NCBI GenBank assembly: GCA_964585895.1
Contig: CAZPFP010000003.1
Coordinates: forward strand, 1-37,467
DNA length: 37,467 nucleotides
Direction of reading: 5' to 3'
DNA from: CAZPFP01 sp964585895
GTDB taxonomy: Bacteria; Patescibacteriota; Microgenomatia; PFEM01; JAHIFH01
Shown here: in pieces, positions 28,039 to 36,207 of the stretch
How positions within the stretch are numbered: position 1 is the first letter of the stretch
Layout: the number at the start of each line of letters is the position of its first letter
Program-made: the position numbers and the translations under genes
Notes under the pieces: model-generated
Told to the model about the DNA's origin: nothing
Databases searched by the model: none
Seen by the model: the letters and a program-made list of their open reading frames with translations, nothing else

Positions 28039-28599
28039 ATGGCAGAAGAAGTAGAAACTAAACCAGGGGAAAAGCAAGACACCCCAGAGGTGGCGCCAGA
28101 GCCGAGCTATTTCGCAACACCTCCGAGGTGGAGAGAAAAGTTAAAGACTCACAAATTCAAGATTCTAGGTGGAGTTTTGGGAGTCTTGGTTGTTGCTGGA
28201 ACAGCCTTTGCTGCCTATAAACTTGGCCAAAGGCAAGTTCCGCCCCAACCTAACCCTACTCCTGAAGCAGTTGTTTCCCCAAGTTTAGACTCAACGGCAG
28301 ATTGGCAGACTTATACTAATACAAAGTATGGGTATTTAATAAAACATCCAAACAATTGGACTGTTTTTAGTGAATATAAAGAAATAATTAAGGAAAAGAA
28401 TATTATCTGGCGTTTGGCAGCAGTAAAAGAGCCAAAATCTTGGGATGATACTCATATTCTTTGCGAAAAGAAGCAAGGGGATGACTTCTTTCATCAAGAA
28501 ACCAGTATTGGTTATGTTCCATTTCGCACTTCCTCAGAAGAAACGCAAAATTTAGATGAGATTGTTGAGTTGTTAAGTAAAATAGAGATATTAGATTAA
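28039..28599 (+). CDS. Single-span anchored protein with extracytoplasmic domain
   Basis: 186 residues. A Pro- and charge-rich cytoplasmic N terminus (about 1-40), a membrane span (about 42-60, KILGGVLGVLVVAGTAFAAY), a Pro-rich linker (PPQPNPTPEAVVSPS) and a compact C-terminal domain starting WQTYTNTKYGYLIKHPNNW, a pattern found in PsbP-like domains of bacterial surface proteins. The domain assignment is by pattern only. CATAAT (28026-28031) ends seven bases before ATG, consistent with a leaderless mRNA. Its end overlaps the end of the UvrD-like gene by four bases. Confidence 0.75.
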   Translation: MAEEVETKPGEKQDTPEVAPEPSYFATPPRWREKLKTHKFKILGGVLGVLVVAGTAFAAYKLGQRQVPPQPNPTPEAVVSPSLDSTADWQTYTNTKYGYLIKHPNNWTVFSEYKEIIKEKNIIWRLAAVKEPKSWDDTHILCEKKQGDDFFHQETSIGYVPFRTSSEETQNLDEIVELLSKIEILD

Positions 28600-30413
28600 A
28601 CATCACTTTCCACTAAATCCCTGGGAATATCAGCTAAGAATCTCGATGGAGGATTCATGGACTTTTGACCAAAGTAAAGGCGCTTGCGGGTGTAAATCAG
28701 ATAGAGCTTGTTTTTAGCCCTTGTCATCCCCACATAACAAAGCCTTCTTTCTTCTTCCAGTTCTTCTTTATCCATCATGCTTCGCGAATGGGGAAACAGA
28801 CTTTCTTCCATACCGACCATAAAGACGACTGGAAATTCAGTTCCTTTAGCGGCATGGGTGGTCATTAAAGTAACGGCATTCTTTTTCTTGTTTTTTACTG
28901 GTTGTTGGGGCAGATATTCTTGTTGAACCAAAGCCACGTTTTCCAAAAAACTGTCTAATTTGGGAAACTCAGTTGCCACGGAGCGCAACTCTTTAATGTT
29001 CTCCAATCTTACCAAATCTTTTTCGTCTTTTTTATCATAAAGGTCTAAATAATTAGTGGCTTCAAGAACTTTATCAAGGATTTCCAGAGTGGTTAATTTT
29101 TCTTGATACTTCTCTTGATCAGATTTTTCTGCGAATTTCATAAATTTTTTCATCCGTCTTTTGCCTAGTTTTTGAATTCTTTTGTAAGAAGCCATGTCTT
29201 TGGGATTGGCGAGAAGTCTTAAGTAAGCCAGACAATCTTTAATTTCTTTTCTTTCATAAAAGCGGGTGCCGCCAACAAGACTGTAGGGCAAGCTGGCGTG
29301 AAGAAAAGCCTCTTCAATCACTCGTGACTGGGCATTGGTGCGGTAAAGAACAACATAGTCGCTGTAGTCACCACCCTGGCTAACAATAGTATTGACAATG
29401 AACTGAGCTTCTTCGAGTTCATTGCCGGCTTCATAAATAATCAACTTTTCTCCAACTTTATTTTTTGTCCAAAGTTTAAGAATCGGGTGTCTGGTGTTTT
29501 TTTTGATGACTTCATTGGCGGCTTGAAGAATGTTTTGGGTGGAGCGGTAGTTTTGTTCGAGATTAATTATCGTTAAATCGGGAAAATCATTTTTAAGGCT
29601 CATTAAATTGCGGTAGTTGGCGCCTCTGAATGCGTAAATTGCTTGAGCAGCATCACCAACAGCACAAAGGTTGCGCCATTTATTGGCTAGAAGTTTGGTT
29701 AAAGCATACTGGGCTTGATTGGTGTCCTGATACTCGTCGATAAGAATATATTGAAAGCGGTTTTGATATTTTTGGAGAACAGGTTTTTCTTTTTGAAAGA
29801 GCTTAACCGTTTCGAAAAGCAAATCGTCAAAGTCCAGGGCCTGATATTCTTTTAGCATTTTTTGATAAGCCAAATAAGCTCGGGCAACGGTTTCCTGGAA
29901 ATGACCCCGAGCGTATTGGGGATATTCGGTGGCTGAAATGAGTTCGTTTTTGGCTTGAGAGATGGTGGTTAAGATTGAGGCTGGTTTGAATTCTTGGGCG
30001 GAAACGTCAGCCTTAATCATCGCCAGTTTAATTGTTTCCAGTTGGTCGGCTTTATCATAAATGCTGTAGTTAAGGGGAATACCAAGAACTTGACCTTCTT
30101 TTCTTAAGAGTCGGGCGCAAAAAGAATGAAAGGTACCGGCAAAAGGCAGGATATTCCCGGAATGTCCGAGAAGTTTTTTGAGGCGCTCTTTCATTTCATC
30201 CGCCGCGCGGTTAGTAAAAGTAAGCAAGAGAATGTTTTCTGGAGCGATTTTCTTTTCCTGAATTAAATAGGCGGTTCGAAAAGTTAGGGCCCGGGTTTTG
30301 CCACTACCGGCCCCAGCTAAAATCAATAAAGGTCCTTCACCAAAAGCAACCGCTTCTTGCTGGGCGGGGTTAAGTTGAGTTAAAATAGGCTTTAACTTAG
30401 GCACTAGGGGCAT
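28596..30413 (-). CDS. UvrD/PcrA/Rep-like SF1A helicase
   Basis: 605 residues from ATG 30413 (a longer in-frame start lies inside the divergent gene). Motifs: LNPAQQEAV at 14-22 (Q motif), LAGAGSGKT (Walker A, about 33-40), LLTFTNRAADEMKERL, AGTFHSFCARLL, ILIDEYQDTNQAQYAL (Walker B), VGDAAQAIYAFRGA, NLEQNYRSTQNIL, LYRTNAQSRVIEEA, LMTTHAAKGTEFPVVFM, RRLCYVGMTRAKNKLYL. It lacks a clear C-terminal nuclease or the extra tail of PcrA and is shorter than typical UvrD (about 720). Likely role: unwinding in nucleotide excision repair or replication restart. It is the second SF1A helicase in the window. Confidence 0.93.
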   Translation of the reverse strand: MPLVPKLKPILTQLNPAQQEAVAFGEGPLLILAGAGSGKTRALTFRTAYLIQEKKIAPENILLLTFTNRAADEMKERLKKLLGHSGNILPFAGTFHSFCARLLRKEGQVLGIPLNYSIYDKADQLETIKLAMIKADVSAQEFKPASILTTISQAKNELISATEYPQYARGHFQETVARAYLAYQKMLKEYQALDFDDLLFETVKLFQKEKPVLQKYQNRFQYILIDEYQDTNQAQYALTKLLANKWRNLCAVGDAAQAIYAFRGANYRNLMSLKNDFPDLTIINLEQNYRSTQNILQAANEVIKKNTRHPILKLWTKNKVGEKLIIYEAGNELEEAQFIVNTIVSQGGDYSDYVVLYRTNAQSRVIEEAFLHASLPYSLVGGTRFYERKEIKDCLAYLRLLANPKDMASYKRIQKLGKRRMKKFMKFAEKSDQEKYQEKLTTLEILDKVLEATNYLDLYDKKDEKDLVRLENIKELRSVATEFPKLDSFLENVALVQQEYLPQQPVKNKKKNAVTLMTTHAAKGTEFPVVFMVGMEESLFPHSRSMMDKEELEEERRLCYVGMTRAKNKLYLIYTRKRLYFGQKSMNPPSRFLADIPRDLVESDV

Positions 30414-30419
30414 TTTAGC

Positions 30420-31523
30420 ATGATAACCAAGAAACAGGTAAAAACACATTTTTCTAAGTTAAGAAGGTTGGCAACTCGTTATTTTCCTCAAATCCGGATT
30501 GGCTTAATCGTGGCTGGGTTTATTTTCTTGGTTTTGGTTTTTAGGACTCTTTTACCCTATTTAATTGCTGGCGGGCGAGTAATTGGCGGGATGGTTTCTG
30601 GGGGAGTTTCTTTAATCAGCCAATCTGCTGATGACCTTCAAGGAGAAAATGGACGGATTAATCTTTTAATCTTAGGTGTTAGTGGCGAAGAAAAAGCCGG
30701 GTCTGATTTAACCGATACAATTATTTTTGTTTCTACTAACCCCAAAAATGGCAATACTTTGATACTATCTTTGCCTCGGGATATTTGGCTGGCTTCGATG
30801 AGAGCTAAATTAAATACCGCTTATCATTATGGCAATGAGAAAAAACCAGGCGGGGGTTTAGTTTTGGCTAAAGCGGCGGTGGCCGAGATTTTAGACCAGC
30901 CGGTAGATTATGGCGTGGTGATTAATTTTAATGGCTTTGAGCAAGTAATTGATATTTTAGGGGGAGTGACCATCAAAGTAGAAAATAGTTTCGATGATTA
31001 TCTTTACCCCATCCCTGGAAAAGAAAATGATGATTGCAGCGGCGACCCAGAATATCGTTGTCGTTATGAACATCTTCATTTTGATGCTGGCGAACAAGAA
31101 ATGGATGGTGAAAGAGCGTTAAAATATGTTAGAAGTCGTTACGCTGAGGGTGATGAGGGAACGGACTATGCTCGCAGCCGCCGCCAGCAGCGATTGTTGG
31201 CGGCCATTAAAAGTAAACTTTTTTCTTTTAGGTTTTTGGTTGATCCTTTTAAAGCCCTTCAACTAATTGAAGTAATCCAGGGGAGTTTTGAAAGCGATAT
31301 TTCTCAAAAAGATTGGGGCGGGATAACTAAACTTTTATTAAAAATGCGTTCTGGTGATTTGAGAGCCGAGGTGCTTAATGGCGGCGCTGAAGGCAAGGAA
31401 GGTTATTTAATCAATCCTCCGCCTAATCCAGAGAAATATGACAACCATTGGGTTCTGATTCCGCAGACAGGTGATTGGCAGGCAGTCCAAACATATGTCC
31501 AAGATTTGCTCAAAAGTAATTAG
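30420..31523 (+). CDS. LytR-CpsA-Psr (LCP) family glycopolymer transferase
   Basis: 367 residues. Short cytoplasmic N terminus, one membrane span (about residues 27-46), then an extracellular LCP domain: INLLILGVSGE, SDLTDTIIFVSTNPK, TLILSLPRDIWLA (the conserved Arg), KLNTAYHYG, GGVTIKVEN, and LKYVRSRYAEGDEGTDYARSRRQQRLL (the Asp, Arg and Arg cluster). LCP enzymes move a polyprenyl-pyrophosphate-linked glycan to the cell wall. An insert (EYRCRYEHLHFDAGEQ) contains two Cys and may form a disulphide. It is co-oriented with the fused GT-C gene, overlapping it by 29 nt. Its start codon is six bases from that of the divergent helicase. Confidence 0.93.
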   Translation: MITKKQVKTHFSKLRRLATRYFPQIRIGLIVAGFIFLVLVFRTLLPYLIAGGRVIGGMVSGGVSLISQSADDLQGENGRINLLILGVSGEEKAGSDLTDTIIFVSTNPKNGNTLILSLPRDIWLASMRAKLNTAYHYGNEKKPGGGLVLAKAAVAEILDQPVDYGVVINFNGFEQVIDILGGVTIKVENSFDDYLYPIPGKENDDCSGDPEYRCRYEHLHFDAGEQEMDGERALKYVRSRYAEGDEGTDYARSRRQQRLLAAIKSKLFSFRFLVDPFKALQLIEVIQGSFESDISQKDWGGITKLLLKMRSGDLRAEVLNGGAEGKEGYLINPPPNPEKYDNHWVLIPQTGDWQAVQTYVQDLLKSN

Positions 31524-33972
31524 ACTTTTCTTCAAGAAAAGACTTTTAATCCTTTTTCTTCTTGCCTTTGTTTTTAGATTGGTTTTACTGCCTTATGGCA
31601 CTCATGTTTCTGACATGGGACTTTGGCATTATTGGGCTAAGAAAATGGTGGAATTGGGACCGGGGCGATTTTATCAAGAAGTCGGTTTTTGTGATTATTT
31701 GCCTTTTTATCTTTATTTTCTTGGCGGACTGGAACTAATCTGGCGAGGAATTAGTCCATATCTGAATGTCTCTCAAGAAATTCTTTTTAAACTGCCAGCC
31801 ACTTTTGCTGATTTTGCCACCGCTTATTTAATCTATTTGATTCTTAAGAAAAAATCTAAAAATATTGCCCTTTGGCTAACGACTTTTTATCTTTTTAATC
31901 CGGCTGTTTTTTTTAACAGCGGTCTTTGGGGACAGGTTGATGCTATTGGTGGTTTACTTCTTTTATCATCAATTTACTTACTTTTAAAAAATCGCCATGT
32001 TTCCTCTGGTTTTCTAATTGGTCTTTCCTTAACAATGAAGCCGATCTATTTCCTGGCTTTGCCGATTTTAGGGGTGATTCTTTGGCAGAAAAGAAAAAGA
32101 AAGGGGACTTGGTGGCAAAAACACAGACCAATCAGGAATTATGTTGCCGCCACCGCGGCAGGGGTTTTGTTAGTCAGTTTGCCTTTCTCATTAACTAACC
32201 CTTTTGGTCTATTATTTGAAAGATACCAAGTTGCCATTGGTGTTTATCCTTATACCTCAGTCAATGCCTTTAATTTTTGGGCAGTTGGTAATCGCTGGTG
32301 GCAGTCGGACTTAACTAGATTTTTAGGATTGACTTATCAACATTGGGGACTCTTAGTGGTTGGACTTGCGGTGGGGTTGGGTTTTATCCTTATCTGGCAA
32401 TCTAAGAAGAAGTTAAATATCTGGTTGGTAATGACAACAATATTTTTAGTCTTGTTTAGTTTTTCGACTCGAACTCATGAAAGACATATTTTTACTGTTT
32501 TTTCTTTCCTGACTATTTTGGCGGGACTGAGTAGCTTTTACTGGTTGCCTCTTGTGGTTGTTTCTGTGATTTCTGTTGCCAATCTTTATTTTGCCCTGAT
32601 TTGGCTTTTGGAGGGAGGAAAGTTTATTTTTAATTGGCATTTAATTAATCTTTTTTCGCTAACCACCACCCTGACCAGTTTAGCCTTTATGGTTTTAGTT
32701 TTTAAAAGAATCAGAATTAATTGGCGGAAAATGAAACGGTTGGTTTTAAAGAATAAGATTATTATTTTATTGCTGGTTTTTTCTTTATTAGTCAGGTTTT
32801 GGCAATTAAGCTGGCCTGAGAGATTTTATTTTGACGAGGTTTATCATGCTTTCACCGCCACGGAAATGGCTAAAGGTAACGTGATGGCTTGGGAATGGTG
32901 GAATACGCCGCCAGAGGGAGTGGCTTATGAATGGACTCATCCGCCTTTAGCAAAACTTTTTATGACCGTTGGTATTTTTATCTTTGGCGAAACCGCTTTT
33001 GGCTGGCGTTTCTTTGGTGTTCTATTTGGGGTTGGCTGTGTTTTGCTGGTCTATTTGATTGGCAGGAAACTGTTTAATCAGAAAGCGGCTCTTTTGGCTG
33101 CTTTCCTTTTTGCCTTTGACGGCTTGCCGCTGGTAATGAGTCGGATAGGGATGAACGATATCTATTTTCTCTTTTTTACTCTCTTAACTCTTTGGCTGTT
33201 TTTAGAAGAAAAATATCTCTTTAGCGGTTTAGCTTTCGGTCTTTCTTTATCTTCAAAATGGACGGCAATTTACTTGTTACCGGTTTTAGGATTGTGTCGA
33301 TTAATCAATTTTCTAAAGCAAAAAAAGAGAAAATGGTTTGTTTTCTTAAAGCACGATATTCTCTTATTTGTCCTTTATTTTATGCTTTTACCGCTTGGTA
33401 TTTATTTTTTTTCTTATCTTCCTTTTTTCCTGAGCAATCATTCGTTAAGCCAATGGTGGGAACTCCAACATCAAATGTGGTGGTATCATACCCGATTGTC
33501 AGCCACCCATACTTATCAATCCTCTGCTTTATCTTGGCCTTTTCTGATGCGACCAGTTTGGTTTTTTGTTGATTATCTGCCAGGCTCAATTGCCAATATC
33601 TATGCAATGGGTAATCCTTTTATCTGGTGGGGAGGGCTAATTAGTTTACCGTTTGCTATCTGGCAGACACTTAAAAAGCGGCGATGGCAATTGGGGCTAG
33701 TCATTCTTGCTTATTTTGCTTTCTTTTTACCCTGGGTTTTTTCACCAAGAATTATGTTCGTCTATCATTATTTGCCCTCGGTTGCTTTTTTATGTCTGGT
33801 TTTAGGTTGGACGTTAAATTGGGCCCAGGAAAAAAAGGAGTTGTCTTTGTTTATTACGGGTTACTTGTTACTGATTGTTTTATCTTTTTTCTTTTTCTAT
33901 CCTCACTGGATTGGACTACACCTTCCTAAGTGGCTGGATAGTCTTTATTACTGGTTGCCTTCTTGGAAATAG
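31495..33972 (+). CDS. Fusion of two GT-C glycosyltransferase domains, 825 residues
   Basis: From ATG 31495; the frame is also open from 31471. First half (about 1-410): GTHVSDMGLWHYWAKKMVELG and an outer-loop CDYLPFYLYFLGG, then FNPAVFFNSGLWGQVDAIGG and LSLTMKPIYFLALPI, patterns of the Alg/PIG-M-like GT-C families. Second half (about 425-825): YFDEVYHAFTATEMAKG, EWTHPPLAKLFMTVGIFIFG, LAAFLFAFDGLPLVMSRIGMND and SSKWTAIYLLPVL, all typical of PMT (GT39) O-mannosyltransferases. About 20 membrane segments in total. The junction is a basic loop (FKRIRINWRKMKRLVLKNK). Either two transferases share one chain, or one half is regulatory. Coupled to the LCP gene. Confidence 0.85.
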   Translation: MSKICSKVIRLFFKKRLLILFLLAFVFRLVLLPYGTHVSDMGLWHYWAKKMVELGPGRFYQEVGFCDYLPFYLYFLGGLELIWRGISPYLNVSQEILFKLPATFADFATAYLIYLILKKKSKNIALWLTTFYLFNPAVFFNSGLWGQVDAIGGLLLLSSIYLLLKNRHVSSGFLIGLSLTMKPIYFLALPILGVILWQKRKRKGTWWQKHRPIRNYVAATAAGVLLVSLPFSLTNPFGLLFERYQVAIGVYPYTSVNAFNFWAVGNRWWQSDLTRFLGLTYQHWGLLVVGLAVGLGFILIWQSKKKLNIWLVMTTIFLVLFSFSTRTHERHIFTVFSFLTILAGLSSFYWLPLVVVSVISVANLYFALIWLLEGGKFIFNWHLINLFSLTTTLTSLAFMVLVFKRIRINWRKMKRLVLKNKIIILLLVFSLLVRFWQLSWPERFYFDEVYHAFTATEMAKGNVMAWEWWNTPPEGVAYEWTHPPLAKLFMTVGIFIFGETAFGWRFFGVLFGVGCVLLVYLIGRKLFNQKAALLAAFLFAFDGLPLVMSRIGMNDIYFLFFTLLTLWLFLEEKYLFSGLAFGLSLSSKWTAIYLLPVLGLCRLINFLKQKKRKWFVFLKHDILLFVLYFMLLPLGIYFFSYLPFFLSNHSLSQWWELQHQMWWYHTRLSATHTYQSSALSWPFLMRPVWFFVDYLPGSIANIYAMGNPFIWWGGLISLPFAIWQTLKKRRWQLGLVILAYFAFFLPWVFSPRIMFVYHYLPSVAFLCLVLGWTLNWAQEKKELSLFITGYLLLIVLSFFFFYPHWIGLHLPKWLDSLYYWLPSWK

Positions 33973-33974
33973 CC

Positions 33975-34877
33975 TTAAAGAAGCAAGCCAATCAAGATGA
34001 GAATTATCCCCCCGAGAGTGGCCAGAATAGTAGGTGAGATAATGCCTGCCTCTGGCAATTCAACTTCAGGTGTTGGACTACCAGCTGCTGCCGGCGTTGG
34101 GCTAACCCCAGGAGTTGGAGTAGGAGATGGTGTTGGCGTTTCCGCTGGGCAGGTGCAATCATCCTCCTCCGGACACTCTTCATTCACACAAAGATCGGTG
34201 CCATCAACATCTTGACAAACTAGATCTCCAGGACAGTCAGCATCAGAGGTGCATTCTTCATAACAATCAGGTGGAAGAGAGCAAACACAATCATCTTCTT
34301 CTGGGCAATCTTCATTAACACAGAGATCAGTGCCGTCAACATCTTGACAAACCAAATCTCCGGGGCAGTCAGTATCATTTTCACATTCATCGTAGCAATC
34401 AGGCGGAACCGGGCAAGCACAGTCAGTTTTTTCTGGGCATTCTGTATTTACACAAAGATCAGTGCCATTGACGTCTTGGCAGACCAGATCGTCAGGGCAA
34501 TCAGCGGTAGTTTCGCACTCGTCGTAGCACTCAATCGGTGAGGGACAAACGCAATCCTCTTCGTCAGGACATTCTTGGTTGACGCAAAGATATGTTCCTC
34601 CTACATTTTGACAAACCAAATCGCCGGGACAGCCTTCTTCAATAGTGCATTCTTCATAACAATCAGGTGGAATGGCGGAAACATTAAAAGTTAAAGTACA
34701 TTGACCCGTTGGTTCTCCCTCGAAAAATGCTTCAGGTCTTGAAGTTGGCGCAGTTGGTGCCACTGATTCTCGACCAATTTGATTAAGTTTAATTGCTGTT
34801 ACAACGGCAATTACTCCCAGGATAATTGTCACCAACGCAATTAAGACTACATGCCAATTTTTCTTTAATTTTTCCAT
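33975..34877 (-). CDS. Surface protein with four 44-residue Cys-rich repeats
   Basis: 300 residues: membrane span at about 10-30, a linker, four tandem repeats (first Cys at 73, 117, 161 and 205, an exact 44-residue period), a Pro/Thr-rich linker (TPTPSPTPTPGVSPTP) and a C-terminal LPEAG followed by a hydrophobic stretch of 20 residues to the end. Every repeat has eight Cys in identical spacing (offsets 0, 4, 10, 16, 25, 30, 36, 38), with CPGDLVCQ and GTDLCVN cores. LPxAG plus hydrophobic tail recalls sortase/exosortase sorting signals, but the usual basic tail after the span is absent. Cys-rich repeats outside the membrane suggest disulphide-bonded beads for adhesion. Last of three surface genes. 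Confidence 0.82.
   Translation of the reverse strand: MEKLKKNWHVVLIALVTIILGVIAVVTAIKLNQIGRESVAPTAPTSRPEAFFEGEPTGQCTLTFNVSAIPPDCYEECTIEEGCPGDLVCQNVGGTYLCVNQECPDEEDCVCPSPIECYDECETTADCPDDLVCQDVNGTDLCVNTECPEKTDCACPVPPDCYDECENDTDCPGDLVCQDVDGTDLCVNEDCPEEDDCVCSLPPDCYEECTSDADCPGDLVCQDVDGTDLCVNEECPEEDDCTCPAETPTPSPTPTPGVSPTPAAAGSPTPEVELPEAGIISPTILATLGGIILILIGLLL
34149..34667 (-). repeat. Four tandem 132-bp coding repeats
   Basis: The repeat block of the Cys-rich protein. Copies 3 and 4 are the most alike and copy 1 is the most divergent, as expected of stepwise expansion. The period is 132 bp, so unequal recombination keeps the frame. Confidence 0.85.
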
Positions 34878-34881
34878 TTTT

Positions 34882-36207
34882 CTAATACCAACCTAGATCA
34901 GGATTAAAGATCATTGATTGAACGGTATAAGTATTCGCCTCAAGAATGATGTATTGGATGTAAAATCTATTTCCATGTTTGCTGGTAGTTTCTATCCAAT
35001 CACCACCATTGATTCTAAATCGAGCCTTAGTAATTCCCTTAGGATTGCCAGTTGCCCCGCGAGTGGCCAAATAGATGGTTTGGTTAACTGTAATGGTTGA
35101 GAAGTCGGTAATTTCATTCCAGTCTTCATCAAAAACCTTACAGTATTCACAGAGAGCTGTTTCAGGAGGAACAGAGGGTGGTGGCGATTCTTCTGGGGGC
35201 TCCGATGGTGGTGGACCGCCGCCGCAGCCAGTTTCCTTACAGACTCCACAATAACCATCAGCTTCTAATTGACCACATTTTCCGTCAGGAATACATCTGG
35301 TAATGCTGCCACTTGGGGGAACGGTGACATTAGAACAATCAAGGCTGCCAGTACTGTAAGGACAAGAAACATTACTATTAGAATAGAATTTACAGAATTT
35401 AACGGTGTCGCCTGGCATAAGGCCGGATAAGGAAATGCAATCCCCACTTTCATCGCAATTAACTCCCGGGCCAGGCCCTCGAGCACAAATGTCACAGGTA
35501 TTGTCATGATCCTCATCCCAACAACAATAGTTCCAGTCGCCGTCATTACACCTTTCTCCATTGCAATCTGAAGGCCCAGGAGCGTTTATCCATCCAGAGC
35601 TTTTATCACCTGCACAACTGCCACAAAAGTCAGAAACTTGGCAAGCAGGGTCATTAGCACATTCAGAATCCGCACAGTCAATTTTTCCATCACCATCTTC
35701 ATCGATGCCACCAGTACAGATTTCTGCGGTAGTTTCTCGAACACAAACACCATTTATATAAACGTAACCACTAGCACAGGTACACGTTCCATTACTACAT
35801 ACCTCATTTGCTCCCGAACAGTCAGTCTTTGTAGTACATATTTCACCAGAATAGGCTTCTTTTCTAATTTCCTGTCTTTGTTTAACTAAATAAACGGCGG
35901 CTGGAAGAGTAGCCACCAAAAAGAAAACCCCTAAAGCCGCTAATATAACTCTAGTTTTCTTAGAGCCCCCCTGGGGGGAAATACCTAGTTCAGAAAGCTC
36001 TTTTTTAATTTCTTCCTGTTCAGGGCTGTCTATTTTTTCCTCGTCTTTTATCGGTGGAGTCGAGATATAATCCGGAGGTTTATTTGGTGCTCCTGGTGTT
36101 GGGATTACGGCAGGTTCATCCGGTTGAGTCACAGGAGGCTTATCGCTTGCTGGCGCATTTGAAGTCGGTTCTTGTTTCTGGGTTTGATTTTGGGACAGGT
36201 CAACCAT
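34882..36207 (-). CDS. Anchored Cys-rich extracellular protein, 441 residues
   Basis: A Pro-rich cytoplasmic region (about 1-80), a membrane span at about 87-107, then an extracellular part with some 36 cysteines. ETTAEICTGGIDEDGDGKIDC (residues about 155-175) is an Asp-rich loop of the calcium-binding type found in surface proteins and dockerin-like repeats. A Pro/Ser linker (PPPSEPPEESPPPSVPP) leads to a Cys-poor C-terminal domain (NEITDFSTITVNQTIYLATRG to NPDLGWY) that looks like an Ig-type beta fold. No enzyme motif. The start ATGGTTGA overlaps the upstream stop by eight bases, and the Cys-repeat gene follows by four bases, so the three are one operon. Confidence 0.78.
   Translation of the reverse strand: MVDLSQNQTQKQEPTSNAPASDKPPVTQPDEPAVIPTPGAPNKPPDYISTPPIKDEEKIDSPEQEEIKKELSELGISPQGGSKKTRVILAALGVFFLVATLPAAVYLVKQRQEIRKEAYSGEICTTKTDCSGANEVCSNGTCTCASGYVYINGVCVRETTAEICTGGIDEDGDGKIDCADSECANDPACQVSDFCGSCAGDKSSGWINAPGPSDCNGERCNDGDWNYCCWDEDHDNTCDICARGPGPGVNCDESGDCISLSGLMPGDTVKFCKFYSNSNVSCPYSTGSLDCSNVTVPPSGSITRCIPDGKCGQLEADGYCGVCKETGCGGGPPPSEPPEESPPPSVPPETALCEYCKVFDEDWNEITDFSTITVNQTIYLATRGATGNPKGITKARFRINGGDWIETTSKHGNRFYIQYIILEANTYTVQSMIFNPDLGWY

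Noticed and set aside
34149..34667. 132-bp tandem repeats considered as a CRISPR or satellite
   Set aside because: They are coding, in frame and translate to conserved Cys-rich domains; there are no spacers.
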